Shown here: piece by piece, positions 53,080 through 61,884 of the stretch
Layout of the letters: each line of letters starts with the position of its first letter
Numbering within the stretch: the first letter of the stretch is position 1
Assembly: GCF_000711985.1 (NCBI RefSeq)
Contig: NZ_KL544007.1
Span: 219,488 to 283,487, forward strand
From: Rheinheimera texasensis DSM 17496
GTDB taxonomy: Bacteria; Pseudomonadota; Gammaproteobacteria; Enterobacterales; Alteromonadaceae
Direction of reading: 5' to 3'
Length of the DNA: 64,000 bases
Notes under the pieces: model-generated
Told to the model about the DNA's origin: nothing
The model's database searches: none
The model's input: the letters and a program-made list of their open reading frames with translations, nothing else
Translations under genes and position numbers: made by a program

Positions 53080-54441
53080 ATGCAATGGAAAAACTCTTTA
53101 ACCGTCTTAGCTTTAGGCGCGGTACTGGGGCTCAGTGGTTGTGGCAGTAGCGACAACGACGATGCTGCACCGGTTGTTGCTACGCCAACAGTCAGCCTGA
53201 AACTGGTGCATGCCGCGGTCGATGCGCCAGCGGTCAATGCCACATCCGGCGATGCTTTTAATGTCAGTAATGTTGCTTTTGGCAAAGCCAGCAGTGCAGT
53301 CAAAGTACCGGCGACAGGTCTCGGCCTTGCCGTCAGCGCGATTCTACCGGATAACAGCACCACGCCGGTTTTGACGCCTTCGTTAACTTTTATGGCCGGT
53401 CAGACTTATAGTGCTTATGCGGTTGGCAAAGTCGCCGATGGTAGCCTCAGTGCTTTGCTAGTCAATGCGCCGGACAGCGCACCGACCGCCGGCAACGCCT
53501 TATTGCAAGTCGTGCATGCTGCTGCTGGTGCGCCGACTGTGGATGTGCATCTGACCGCGCCAACCGCCGCACTGAGCAGCAGTACAGTGACCGCTACTTT
53601 GCCGTTTAAGCAGTTCACCGGTGCAGTATCTGTGCCCGCCGGGGACTATCGCATCCGGATCACACCAGCCGGTGCGCCGGCAACAGTCGTGTTTGATTCC
53701 GGCACTGTGGCTATTCCGGCCGGCGCCAATTTGCAGGTGGCCGCTATTGATAACCGCTTCGCTGGCTCTTCACCAGTATCGTTATTAACGGTCGACCCAA
53801 CCGGTGCTACCGGCGATATCAAAGACATCAACAGCACTTCTGCAGTCAGAGTGGTGCATGCAGTAGCGGATGCTCCCGCCGTGGATGTGCTGCTGAACAA
53901 CAACAAAGCCATCACAGCGCTGAAGTTTCCTGATTTCACCGGCTATGCGCAGCTGACACCAGGCAACTATAACGTCAAAGTTGCTGCCAATGCTGACAAC
54001 TCTGTCGTGGTTATTAACGCGGATTTGAATTTAGCAGCTGGTAATTTTGCAACCGTGTTGGCGACCGGTTCTTTAGCTGCAAACAGCATCAAGCCCTGGG
54101 TGTTGGCTGACACGCCGCGCCGCGTCGCCACATCGGCACAAGTGCGGATAGCGCATGCCTCGACTGTTGCCGGTAAGGTCGACATTTATGTCACTGCCAG
54201 CCGTGACATCAGCAACAGTACGCCAGCCTTTAAAGACGTGCCTTTTATGGCTGAGACTGGTTATGTCAATTTAAAACCGGGCAGCTATGTGGTCACCGTC
54301 ACACCAACCGGCAGCAAAACCGCAGCGATTGGGCCGGTCCAGCTGGAACTGGCGGGCAATAAAATTTATACCGCTGTGGCGAGGGACGGTATTGCCGGCG
54401 CTGCACCTGGTCTGATTCTGCTGGATGATTTTAACCCTTAA
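53080..54441 (+). CDS. DUF4397-type surface lipoprotein
   Basis: A 453-residue lipoprotein with signal LTVLALGAVLGLSGC (Cys 21). Four copies of a domain that begins V-x-x-V-H-A-x-x-x-A-P-x-V-D (for example LKLVHAAVDAPAVNATSGD, LLQVVHAAAGAPTVDVHL, VRVVHAVADAPAVDVLL and VRIAHASTVAGKVDIYV) recur about every 105-110 residues, each followed by AGxY or GNY-type strands, as in DUF4397. Surface location is inferred. It is convergent with the min operon. AGAGGATCAGAAC precedes the ATG. Confidence 0.85.
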   Translation: MQWKNSLTVLALGAVLGLSGCGSSDNDDAAPVVATPTVSLKLVHAAVDAPAVNATSGDAFNVSNVAFGKASSAVKVPATGLGLAVSAILPDNSTTPVLTPSLTFMAGQTYSAYAVGKVADGSLSALLVNAPDSAPTAGNALLQVVHAAAGAPTVDVHLTAPTAALSSSTVTATLPFKQFTGAVSVPAGDYRIRITPAGAPATVVFDSGTVAIPAGANLQVAAIDNRFAGSSPVSLLTVDPTGATGDIKDINSTSAVRVVHAVADAPAVDVLLNNNKAITALKFPDFTGYAQLTPGNYNVKVAANADNSVVVINADLNLAAGNFATVLATGSLAANSIKPWVLADTPRRVATSAQVRIAHASTVAGKVDIYVTASRDISNSTPAFKDVPFMAETGYVNLKPGSYVVTVTPTGSKTAAIGPVQLELAGNKIYTAVARDGIAGAAPGLILLDDFNP

Positions 54442-54465
54442 GCAGCACTTGCCTGCAGAAAAAAC

Positions 54466-54493
54466 AAAGGGCAGCCAAAGCTGCCCTTTTGTA
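54466..54493. terminator. bidirectional terminator between the DUF4397 gene and minE
   Basis: Ten-base perfect arms AAAGGGCAGC and GCTGCCCTTT with a CAAA loop, A-rich on the left and TTTT on the right. Confidence 0.9.
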
Positions 54494-54507
54494 TGTTGCA
54501 AAACCGA

Positions 54508-54771
54508 TTAACCGCGTTTGTCTTCCGGGAAAGTCACGTTTAATTCCAGCACCGACAGCTCATCCGAGCTTTTCTCCAAGGTCACTGAGACCTGATCATC
54601 CGCGATATCAACATATTTGCGGATCACTTCCAGAATGTCGCGCTCCAGCTGTGGTAAATAATCCGGGCTGGTGCGGCGGCGACGTTCGTGCGCCACGATG
54701 ATCTGCAGCCGCTCTTTCGCGGTTGACGCTGTGTTTTTCTTTGAGGAACGGAAATAATCGAGTAACGACAT
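54508..54771 (-). CDS. minE: cell division topological specificity factor MinE
   Basis: An 87-residue protein. [20 protein letters not shown] is the N-terminal MinD-binding segment, and [20 protein letters not shown] with [12 protein letters not shown] and [20 protein letters not shown] the dimerisation part. MinE drives the pole-to-pole oscillation of MinD. It follows minD by two bases. Confidence 0.97.
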   Translation of the reverse strand: MSLLDYFRSSKKNTASTAKERLQIIVAHERRRRTSPDYLPQLERDILEVIRKYVDIADDQVSVTLEKSSDELSVLELNVTFPEDKRG

Positions 54772-54773
54772 GA

Positions 54774-55583
54774 TTAACCTCCGAAGATCCGTTTCAGCAG
54801 ACCTTTTTTCTCCACGTTCAGGAAGCGGAACGCAACGTCCTCACCTAACAAACGGGACACTGTGTCGAGGTATGCCTGACCGGCGTCACTGTCAGCATCG
54901 AGGATCACCGGCTGACCCGAGTTCGATGCGTTCAGCACGGCCTGAGATTCCGGGATCACGCCTAATAATTTAATCGCCAGAATGTCATTGACGTCATCGA
55001 CGCTTAGCATCTCACCTTTTTGCACGCGCTCCGGGTTGTAACGCGTCAACAATAAATGTTCTTTGATACCCGGCAGGCCTTGTTCGGCACGGCGGGATTT
55101 GCTGGATAACATGCCCAGAATACGGTCTGAATCGCGCACTGAAGACACTTCAGGGTTAGTCACCACAATAGCTTCATCGGCGAAATACAGCGCCATCATG
55201 GCACCGGATTCAATACCGGCTGGTGAATCACAGATAATAAAATCGAATTCGTCAGACAGTTCATTCAGCACGCGCTCGACGCCTTCTTTATGCAGCGCGT
55301 CTTTATCACGGGTTTGTGAGGCCGGCAGAATAAACAGATTTTCTAAACGTTTGTCTTTAATCAGCGCCTGTTTCAGGTTGGCTTCACCGTTGATCACGTT
55401 GACGAAATCGAAAACAACGCGACGTTCACAGCCCATAATCAGGTCCAGATTACGCAAGCCGATATCAAAATCGACGATGACGGTTTTGTGACCTTTCAGA
55501 GCCAGGCCAGTACCAATCGCCGCGCTGGTTGTGGTTTTACCGACACCACCTTTACCTGATGTCACCACTATAATTTTTGCCAT
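54774..55583 (-). CDS. minD: septum site-determining ATPase MinD
   Basis: A 269-residue deviant Walker A ATPase: [19 protein letters not shown] near 5, [14 protein letters not shown] near 38, [13 protein letters not shown] near 115 and the C-terminal amphipathic membrane-targeting helix (LLKRIFGG). It recruits MinC to the poles and is displaced by MinE. Confidence 0.98.
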   Translation of the reverse strand: MAKIIVVTSGKGGVGKTTTSAAIGTGLALKGHKTVIVDFDIGLRNLDLIMGCERRVVFDFVNVINGEANLKQALIKDKRLENLFILPASQTRDKDALHKEGVERVLNELSDEFDFIICDSPAGIESGAMMALYFADEAIVVTNPEVSSVRDSDRILGMLSSKSRRAEQGLPGIKEHLLLTRYNPERVQKGEMLSVDDVNDILAIKLLGVIPESQAVLNASNSGQPVILDADSDAGQAYLDTVSRLLGEDVAFRFLNVEKKGLLKRIFGG

Positions 55584-55595
55584 AGCACAAAGTCC

Positions 55596-56306
55596 TTAGA
55601 ATAAATCTGCCAACATTAACTGTCCGTCCTGCAAGCCAATACAGACTGGTTTGCCCCAGTAGTCGCCTTGCAGGGTATCGCTTAACCAATAGTTACCGGC
55701 AATCGAGATTAACTCGGGTTGCATATTGTAACAATAAATCTTTTTCGAGGCGTCGCCGCCGGCGCCGGCAATCGCTTTGCCACGCAGCGCACCGTAAATA
55801 TGAATATTGCCATCGGCGATGACTTCCGCGCCTGCACCGACAGTACCGCGGATGATTAAATCGGCGCCTTTGACATAAATCTGCTGACCGGATCGGATAT
55901 TGCCGTCGATGGTTTTGTTGTCTGCACTGATCACCGTCGGTGCGGCCGGTGCTGTTGGGGCCGCAGGCGCTGCCGGTTTGGCCGGCTCTGTTGTTTTACC
56001 GGCCTTCGGTGGCTGCAGTGCGGCAAGACCAGCCGCATGCGCAGCTTTTTTTATTGTGGCGTCGGCGCCACAAACACCGACGAGTACCAGCTGTAATTCG
56101 ATGAACAACTGCTTGATGGCGGCGAAGTCAGGCGTTTGCGTGCAATTTTCGACGCTTATGACCACCGGAGCCTGAGTAAAAAAGCCGGGCGCCTGTGCCA
56201 GTTTATTGCTGAGTTCCTGTCGCAGCGTGGCGACAGAAAAATCCTGACAATACAACACAGATAAAGGAAACAAACTGCCTTTGAGTTCGATGCTTGGTTC
56301 AGACAT
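55596..56306 (-). CDS. minC: septum site-determining protein MinC
   Basis: A 236-residue FtsZ inhibitor. The N-terminal domain starts SIELKGSLFPLSVLYCQD; an alanine/proline linker (PAKPAAPAAPTAPAAP, near 115) separates it from the C-terminal beta-helix domain (IDGNIRSGQQIYVKGADLII, then GAGAEVIADGNIHIYGALRG near 165). The start at 56306 gives the normal N terminus. It lies 12 bases upstream of minD on the same transcript. Confidence 0.96.
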   Translation of the reverse strand: MSEPSIELKGSLFPLSVLYCQDFSVATLRQELSNKLAQAPGFFTQAPVVISVENCTQTPDFAAIKQLFIELQLVLVGVCGADATIKKAAHAAGLAALQPPKAGKTTEPAKPAAPAAPTAPAAPTVISADNKTIDGNIRSGQQIYVKGADLIIRGTVGAGAEVIADGNIHIYGALRGKAIAGAGGDASKKIYCYNMQPELISIAGNYWLSDTLQGDYWGKPVCIGLQDGQLMLADLF

Positions 56307-56474
56307 AACAGCCATGTGCAAAAAAGTTGAAAAAGGGTGGTCCGCGCCAATTTCGTCAAACGCCGGAGCGACGTTTTTCCGGTTTTACCCGCCGGGCATC
56401 GGTTCGCAGATTTAGCGCTTCATGGTATAGTCTGCGCCTTTGTTAGGCAAGTTACCCGGAACAGAATTTCTGCC

Positions 56475-56759
56475 ATGCTGAGCGCAATTTATAAGAGCCC
56501 GAAAAAACCTGAAACTTACCTGTATGTGCTGCGCCGGGACGATTTCAGTCAGGTGCCGCCGGCTTTATTGGCGACTTTTGGTACCCCGCAGCTGGTGACC
56601 GTGCTGGATTTGACCAGTCGCGCCACATTGGCCGGTGCCGACCTTGTCAAAGTGCGGCAAATGCTGACTGACCACGGTTATTACCTGCAGTTGCCACCGC
56701 CGCCGGAAGACTTGTTAAAGGAACATAAGAACTGGCTGGACAGTCAGAACCGCCAGTGA
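56475..56759 (+). CDS. ycgL: YcgL-domain protein
   Basis: A 94-residue protein of the YcgL family: SAIYKSPKKPETYLYV at the start and LTDHGYYLQLPPPPEDLLKE near 65-85, the family signature. The family's function is unknown. It is divergent from minC, the same arrangement as in E. coli, with 168 bases between and both promoters there. GGAACAGAATTTCTGCC precedes the ATG. Confidence 0.9.
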   Translation: MLSAIYKSPKKPETYLYVLRRDDFSQVPPALLATFGTPQLVTVLDLTSRATLAGADLVKVRQMLTDHGYYLQLPPPPEDLLKEHKNWLDSQNRQ

Positions 56760-56781
56760 CGTTGTTTTCAAAAAGGATGAG

Positions 56782-57981
56782 TTGTTGAACAGAATGATTC
56801 TTGTAACGCTGTTGGCCGGCACGGTCACCGCCTGTAGTCATGCCGGTACCAGCGACAGCGCCGCCGCACATAAAGCGGCCGTTGCAAATAAACCCGCAGC
56901 CAATCAGCCTGCTGTCAATAGAACAGGCGTAGCGAAAGGCGACAGCGCGAAAACTACCGCAGCAGCCCAACCTGATACCAGCGAAAAAAACGCCGCCGGT
57001 TTTCAGTTGTATGTCAAAGGTCTGCGTCAGCAAGCGGAAGCAGCTGGTTATCCAAAAGCTTTGTTGGATGAAGTATTTCCGACGCTGAAATTTCACCACA
57101 CTGTGGTCAAGGCCGACAAAGGTCAGCCCGAATTTGTCGAAACTTTAGATACTTATTTACCCAAGCGCGTCAATGCCCAACGCATCAAAATGGCGCGCGA
57201 GGCTTATCAGAAGTATCAGGCGGAACTGGCGCCCATCAGTGCGCAATATGGCGTGCCGGCACGGTTTATCGTGGCGCTGTGGGGCCTGGAAAGTGCCTTT
57301 GGCCGTATCACCGGCAATTATTCAGTGCCATCGGCGTTGGCGACTATGGCCTATGAAGGCCGGCGTGAAGAGATGTTTCGCCGCGAGTTTTTCCTGGCGC
57401 TGGATATTCTGCGTGAAGGCCATGTCAAATTTGCCAATATGAAAGGCTCCTGGGCCGGCGCTATGGGCCATACCCAGTTTATGCCAAGCGCTTTTATCAA
57501 ATACGCGCAGGATGGCGACGGTGATGGTCACAAAGATATCTGGACTAACAGACGCGATGCTTTTGCGTCTATTGCCAGTTATCTGAAAACTGAAGGCTGG
57601 CATAACGGCCAGAGCTGGGGTCGGCAGGTGCGTTTACCGAAGAATTTTGATTACAGCCGGGTTATTCCCAAAGGCAGTAAAGACCGCGCGCAGTGGTTAG
57701 ACTGGTGGCGGGAGCGCGAGTTACCGCTCAGCCAATGGCAAAAACTCGGTGTGCGTTTGGCTGATGGTTCGCCGCTGCCAAAGTCGGCGCTCAAAGCCGC
57801 AGTGGTGATGCCGGATGACAAAGACGGCCGGGCTTATCTGGCCTACCCGAATTATCAGGTGCTGATGCACTGGAACAGATCCTATTATTTCGTCAGCAGT
57901 GTTGGTTATCTGGCCGACGAAATTGTCGCCACCCCCGCAGGTAAAAAAGCGGCTAAATCAACGCAAAAAACAGCGAAATGA
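56782..57981 (+). CDS. MltB-family lytic murein transglycosylase (lipoprotein)
   Basis: A 399-residue lipoprotein (ILVTLLAGTVTACSHAG, Cys near 18). A disordered Ala/Lys/Thr segment is followed by a GH103-type domain: ARFIVALWGLESAFGRITG near 156-174 carries the catalytic Glu, FMPSAFIKYAQDGDGDGHKD near 233-252 includes the EF-hand-like calcium loop of MltB, and AYLAYPNYQVLMHWNRSYYF near 353-372 the C-terminal block. The TTG at 56782 (or 56785) is chosen because AAGGATGAG lies at the right distance; the ATG at 56794 is too far. It lies between ycgL and ycgM, where E. coli has nothing. Confidence 0.9.
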   Translation: MLNRMILVTLLAGTVTACSHAGTSDSAAAHKAAVANKPAANQPAVNRTGVAKGDSAKTTAAAQPDTSEKNAAGFQLYVKGLRQQAEAAGYPKALLDEVFPTLKFHHTVVKADKGQPEFVETLDTYLPKRVNAQRIKMAREAYQKYQAELAPISAQYGVPARFIVALWGLESAFGRITGNYSVPSALATMAYEGRREEMFRREFFLALDILREGHVKFANMKGSWAGAMGHTQFMPSAFIKYAQDGDGDGHKDIWTNRRDAFASIASYLKTEGWHNGQSWGRQVRLPKNFDYSRVIPKGSKDRAQWLDWWRERELPLSQWQKLGVRLADGSPLPKSALKAAVVMPDDKDGRAYLAYPNYQVLMHWNRSYYFVSSVGYLADEIVATPAGKKAAKSTQKTAK

Positions 57982-57991
57982 CGGAGCTCTG

Positions 57992-58687
57992 ATGCAGTAT
58001 CAACACCAGAACGTACTAGGGCAACCTATTGATTTACCTGTTGGTAAAGTGATTTGTATCGGGCAAAACTACCAGGACCATATCGCCGAGATGAACAGCA
58101 AAACCGCACCGGATGCGCTGTTTTTCTTAAAACCTGCCACAGCGCTGCGCCATTTCAGTGCGCCTTTGAGCATCCCGCAGGACCGCGGTTCAGTACACAA
58201 CGAAACTGAAATTGCGGTGTTAATCAGTAAGCCATTAACGGCCGTAACGCCGGAACAAGTGTTGGATGCAGTCTGGGGTTATAGCCTGGCGCTGGATTTA
58301 ACCTTGCGCGACGTGCAGGCAGAATTAAAAAAATTAGGTCGGCCCTGGGATATTGCCAAAGGCTTTGACGGCGCTTGCCCAGTTGCAGGTTTTGTCCCGG
58401 CAGCGCAAATTGCTGACGCACAGGCGCTGACCTTCAGCCTCGATGTCAACGGAGAACGGCGCCAGACTGGCGATGCGCGCTTGATGATCCGCGGTATCGC
58501 ACAGATGATCAGTGAAATGTCTGATTGGTTCAGCCTGCAGCCGGGCGACATCGTATTGACTGGCACACCGGCCGGCGTCGGGCCTTTAATCGTCGGCGAC
58601 CAGCTAAAGTTGACGTTAGATAATTATTTTTCGGTTCAGAGCCAGGTGAGTCAAAGCCCGGCGCTGGCCTTACGGAGCGGCGTATGA
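57992..58687 (+). CDS. ycgM: fumarylacetoacetate hydrolase family protein YcgM
   Basis: A 231-residue FAH-fold protein: VICIGQNYQDHIAEMNSKT near 20, FFLKPATAL near 46, VHNETEIAVLI near 70 with the metal-ligand Glu pair, FDGACPVAGFVP near 124, and LQPGDIVLTGTPAGVGPL near 190. Relatives hydrolyse acylpyruvates or decarboxylate oxaloacetate. It overlaps ycgN by 4 bases, and the ycgM-ycgN order is that of E. coli. Confidence 0.9.
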   Translation: MQYQHQNVLGQPIDLPVGKVICIGQNYQDHIAEMNSKTAPDALFFLKPATALRHFSAPLSIPQDRGSVHNETEIAVLISKPLTAVTPEQVLDAVWGYSLALDLTLRDVQAELKKLGRPWDIAKGFDGACPVAGFVPAAQIADAQALTFSLDVNGERRQTGDARLMIRGIAQMISEMSDWFSLQPGDIVLTGTPAGVGPLIVGDQLKLTLDNYFSVQSQVSQSPALALRSGV

Positions 58688-59184
58688 GCCTTGCAGAAAA
58701 ATTCTGGGAAACCAAATCCCTGATGGAAATGAGCGACGCTGAATGGGAAGCGGTGTGTGACGGCTGTGCCAAATGTTGTCTGAATAAATTTATCGACGAT
58801 GAAGATGAAGAGGCCGAAGGTCCGACTGACTTTATCCGCGAAGGCGAAACAGTGCATTTCACCAATATTGCTTGTCAGTATCTGAACAGCAATAAGTGCG
58901 AATGTGACTGCTACGAGTTGCGAACCGTGCTGGTGCCGGACTGCGTCAAACTGACCAAAGAGAACCTGAAAGACATTTTCTTTATGCCAACCAGCTGCAG
59001 TTACCGTCGTTTGCAGGAAGGACGTGGTTTACCGAGCTGGCATCCGTTGTTAAACGGCGGCAAAAAAAGCCTGATGCACAAAAAACAAATGTCGGTACGC
59101 AATAAAACCATTTCCGAGCGCGCGGTGCATATTAATGATTTTGAAGATCATATCGTGACCTGGCCGCTGAATGACCTGGACTAA
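58684..59184 (+). CDS. ycgN: YcgN family protein (UPF0260), cysteine-cluster protein
   Basis: A 166-residue protein. The N-terminal cysteine motif VCDGCAKCCLNK near 28-39 and later ACQYLNSNKCECDCYEL near 65-81, with CVKLTKENL near 90 and SCSYRRL near 106, suit a zinc- or iron-binding protein. An acidic insert (DDEDEEAEGPTDFIREGE, near 42-59) appears to be about 13 residues longer than in E. coli YcgN, compared from memory. It overlaps ycgM by 4 bases. Confidence 0.88.
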   Translation: MSLAEKFWETKSLMEMSDAEWEAVCDGCAKCCLNKFIDDEDEEAEGPTDFIREGETVHFTNIACQYLNSNKCECDCYELRTVLVPDCVKLTKENLKDIFFMPTSCSYRRLQEGRGLPSWHPLLNGGKKSLMHKKQMSVRNKTISERAVHINDFEDHIVTWPLNDLD

Positions 59185-59211
59185 CCGGCAGAATCAAGGA
59201 GCTTAAACCAA

Positions 59212-59856
59212 GTGATGGACGCCAATCTGAATTGGATCACTGAAGTCAAAACACTGACTGAGCACTACAAACCGGAAATTGCCCAGCTGATTGTTTCCGG
59301 CATTGTATTACTGTTCTATGCAGTGCTGAGCCGCCGTATTGCGCCTTTTATCTACCGCACTATCGCGGCGACTATGCTGAAAGAGGAAATGAACCGCCGC
59401 GCTATGGTGGTATTCCATATCCTGCTGTTTTTATTGCTGGTGGTTGTGCTCAGTATTATCTGGGGCATCGACATCAAAGGCTTGTTGGTACTGGCTTCCT
59501 CCATGATTGCGGTGGTGGGTGTCGCCTTATTCGCCGCCTGGAGTTTACTCAGTAACATCACAGCGTTTTTTATTTTGCTCGGCCAGTCGACTTTTGCGCA
59601 GGGCCGTACCGTGAAAATCGTTGATGGCAGCAATGCCATTGAAGGCACTATTGAAGAAGTGAATTTGTTTTCGACCACGCTTCGCACCAAAGAAGGTGAG
59701 TGTGTGGTGTATCCGAACAACCTGATAGTGTCGCGGCCGGTGTTTGTTAAAGAGCAGCAGCACTGCAAAACCCAGCTGGTGAAATCTGCCGAGCGTTGGC
59801 ATGCCAAACGCGAGCTGGCGCTGAAACAGCGGCAAAAGCTCAAGTCTGTCAATTAA
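59212..59856 (+). CDS. MscS-like mechanosensitive channel
   Basis: A 214-residue membrane protein. Three hydrophobic spans are visible: LIVSGIVLLFYAVL near 26-40, VVFHILLFLLLVVVLSIIWG near 66-85 and a pore-lining helix VLASSMIAVVGVALFAAWSL near 92-112 with the Gly/Ala pattern of MscS TM3; the beta domain (FAQGRTVKIVDGSNAIEGTI, EECVVYPNNLIVSRPV-type) follows. AAGGAG precedes a GTG at 59212 by 10 bases and an ATG at 59215; either may be used. Confidence 0.88.
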   Translation: MMDANLNWITEVKTLTEHYKPEIAQLIVSGIVLLFYAVLSRRIAPFIYRTIAATMLKEEMNRRAMVVFHILLFLLLVVVLSIIWGIDIKGLLVLASSMIAVVGVALFAAWSLLSNITAFFILLGQSTFAQGRTVKIVDGSNAIEGTIEEVNLFSTTLRTKEGECVVYPNNLIVSRPVFVKEQQHCKTQLVKSAERWHAKRELALKQRQKLKSVN

Positions 59857-59860
59857 GCAA

Positions 59861-59884
59861 AAAACCGCCGTTTGGCGGTTTTTT
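59861..59884 (+). terminator. Rho-independent terminator after the MscS gene
   Basis: Nine-base arms AAAACCGCC and GGCGGTTTT with a GTTT loop and TTTT tail. Confidence 0.92.
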
Positions 59885-59930
59885 AATATCAGCAACGCAG
59901 CACTTGCGCTGTAACTTGCTGTCGGTTGAC

Positions 59931-60890
59931 TTAGCTGCAGGCGCGGCGCAGCCGGTCGTTGACATCATCCCACTCCGGCGTTTGTGGCGGTTGTTCCAGA
60001 TAAATCTGGCGGCCTGGCAGCGCGTCGGCTTCAAACAAAGCCCGGTACAGCAACCGGGCGTAGCCGGCTTTATCTTGCGGTAACTGGCGGCTCTGTGACA
60101 ACTTTAAAGCCGCAAGTTCTTCGCTTTGATACAGACAAATCACTTCGTCAGCGTTTGGTTGTAGCGCAGCTAGCAATTCATCTTTTGGGAATATTTTCAG
60201 TGGTTTGCCTGGCTGGTAATGCGCTTTGACATTGCCCGGCACTGCAACGTTGTGTGATTTTGGCGTACTGACCGGCACGCCAAGCACAGCTTCCAGTTCG
60301 CCAGCGCTGATGGGGCCTGCGCGCAGCACTTGTGGGGTGTCCGAAGTCAAATCAACGATAGTGGATTCCAGGCCCACACTGCAGTCACCACCATCCAGCA
60401 CAGCGGCGATGCGGCCGTTTAGGCCGGCCATCACCTGCATGGCGCTGGTTGGGCTTAATTTTTTATACGGGTTGGCTGAAGGTGCTGCGACCGCAAGGCC
60501 AGTCTGCTGCAGTAAGGATAACAACACCGGATGAGCCGGCATGCGGATGCCGATACTGTCTTTGCCGCCGGTGACGACCGGGCTTACCGCATCGGCTTTG
60601 TGTAATAACAGTGTCAGCGGGCCGGGCCAGAAGGCTTTGGCCAGTAAAACTGCCTGCGGTGGAATATCCCGCGCCCAGTCGCTGAGTCTGGCGATATCGC
60701 CGATATGCACAATCAGCGGATGATTGGCCGGGCGGCCTTTGGCGACAAAAATCTTTGCTACGGCATCCGGGTTACTGGCATCAGCGGCCAGGCCATAGAC
60801 TGTCTCTGTTGGCACTGCGACCAGCTCACCGGCGCTGAGTAACTCGGCAGCCAATTTGGTGTCGGTCAAGGCAGATAACAGTTGGGTCAT
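59931..60890 (-). CDS. Sua5-type L-threonylcarbamoyladenylate synthase
   Basis: A 319-residue enzyme that makes threonylcarbamoyl-AMP for t6A tRNA modification. The YrdC domain (residues 9-195) has LVAVPTETVYGLAADAS near 23, KIFVAKGRPANHPLIVH near 45, TGLAVAAPSANPYKKLSPT near 131 and GLESTIVDLT near 175. A C-terminal Sua5 domain follows from about 235 (KPLKIFPKDELLAAL...). The length distinguishes it from the short TsaC (about 190 residues). The start at 60890 has AGGAC before it. It is convergent with the MscS-like gene. Confidence 0.93.
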   Translation of the reverse strand: MTQLLSALTDTKLAAELLSAGELVAVPTETVYGLAADASNPDAVAKIFVAKGRPANHPLIVHIGDIARLSDWARDIPPQAVLLAKAFWPGPLTLLLHKADAVSPVVTGGKDSIGIRMPAHPVLLSLLQQTGLAVAAPSANPYKKLSPTSAMQVMAGLNGRIAAVLDGGDCSVGLESTIVDLTSDTPQVLRAGPISAGELEAVLGVPVSTPKSHNVAVPGNVKAHYQPGKPLKIFPKDELLAALQPNADEVICLYQSEELAALKLSQSRQLPQDKAGYARLLYRALFEADALPGRQIYLEQPPQTPEWDDVNDRLRRACS

Positions 60891-60991
60891 AATGGCGTCC
60901 TGAAAAAATGGCCGCGCATTATAGCGCAAATAGAAGCCGCTCAGAAAGCAGAGTGGCACAGACTTAGAACTTCAACTGCGACAGACAACAA

Positions 60992-61013
60992 AAAGCCCGC
61001 AAATGCGGGCTTT
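60992..61013 (-). terminator. Rho-independent terminator of cysZ
   Basis: Nine-base arms AAAGCCCGC and GCGGGCTTT with an AAAT loop; on the minus strand a T-rich run follows (TTTTTGTTG), 19 bases after the cysZ stop. Confidence 0.88.
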
Positions 61014-61031
61014 CGTCTTCATGGCGGCGGC

Positions 61032-61748
61032 TCAGCGCCCGGCGTAATGCGCCGTTTTGTAACGATCCACCCACATGGCTGTCGCACCACAGACTGCGAT
61101 CGGCATCACCAGTAAGTTTAAAAATGGCACCATGCTACCAATCGCGACCGTCATGCCAAAGCTGTAACTGCCGGTTAAGTCACCACGCAGTTGCTGGCGC
61201 ATGGTGTGAAACGGCACTTTGTGATTGTCATACGGATAGTCGCAGTACTGAATGGCCATCATCCAGCTGGTAAATAAAAACCACAGCAACTGACCAATCA
61301 GCGGTAAAAAGAAAAACGCCAGTAAAAACACCAGAGCGCGCGGCAGGCAATACAGAAACTTGGTCCATTCGCGGCCGAGCATCCGCGGCACATCTTTCAT
61401 AAAGGCGGCAAAACCTTGTTCCGGCAACGCTTGTCCGGTCAGGTGCAATTCAACTTTTTCACTGAGCAGCGCATTAAAAGGCGCGGCGATAAAATTCGCT
61501 ACCATGGTAAAAGCAAAGGCCAAAGAAAGTACGACGCTCAGCACCAGCACCGGCCACAGCAGATATTCGAGGAAACTGAGCCAGTCCGGCACCCAGCCCA
61601 TCAGGTGATTGACCCAGCCTTGTACTTGCTGGATCAGGTAAAAAAACGCCCCAGCAAACAGGATGAGATTGATGCCTAGTGGGATCAGCACATAACGTCG
61701 CAGCCCTTTGGTACTGAGTAAACTGAGGCCCTGGAAAAAATAATGCAT
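61032..61748 (-). CDS. cysZ: sulfate transporter CysZ
   Basis: A 238-residue inner-membrane protein with the CysZ hallmarks: YFFQGLSLLSTKGLRRYVLI at the start, PLGINLILFAGAFFYLI as first span, VVLSLAFAFTMVANFIAAPF near 74-93, and YCDYPYDNHKVPFHTMRQQL near 168-187. It supplies sulfate for cysteine synthesis. It is divergent from smc with 136 bases between. cysZ beside smc/zipA is a common arrangement. Confidence 0.94.
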   Translation of the reverse strand: MHYFFQGLSLLSTKGLRRYVLIPLGINLILFAGAFFYLIQQVQGWVNHLMGWVPDWLSFLEYLLWPVLVLSVVLSLAFAFTMVANFIAAPFNALLSEKVELHLTGQALPEQGFAAFMKDVPRMLGREWTKFLYCLPRALVFLLAFFFLPLIGQLLWFLFTSWMMAIQYCDYPYDNHKVPFHTMRQQLRGDLTGSYSFGMTVAIGSMVPFLNLLVMPIAVCGATAMWVDRYKTAHYAGR

Positions 61749-61884
61749 AAAGAGACTCCTGCTTGATGCCTGTTGGGCCAGAGCTTATTTGGCAATGGCT
61801 TGATCTGCAATAGTTTTGCCGTGACAGCTATACCTCATTTTGTTACAGTCTGTGAACCTTCAGAGCGGTTTTCACTCATCAGGC

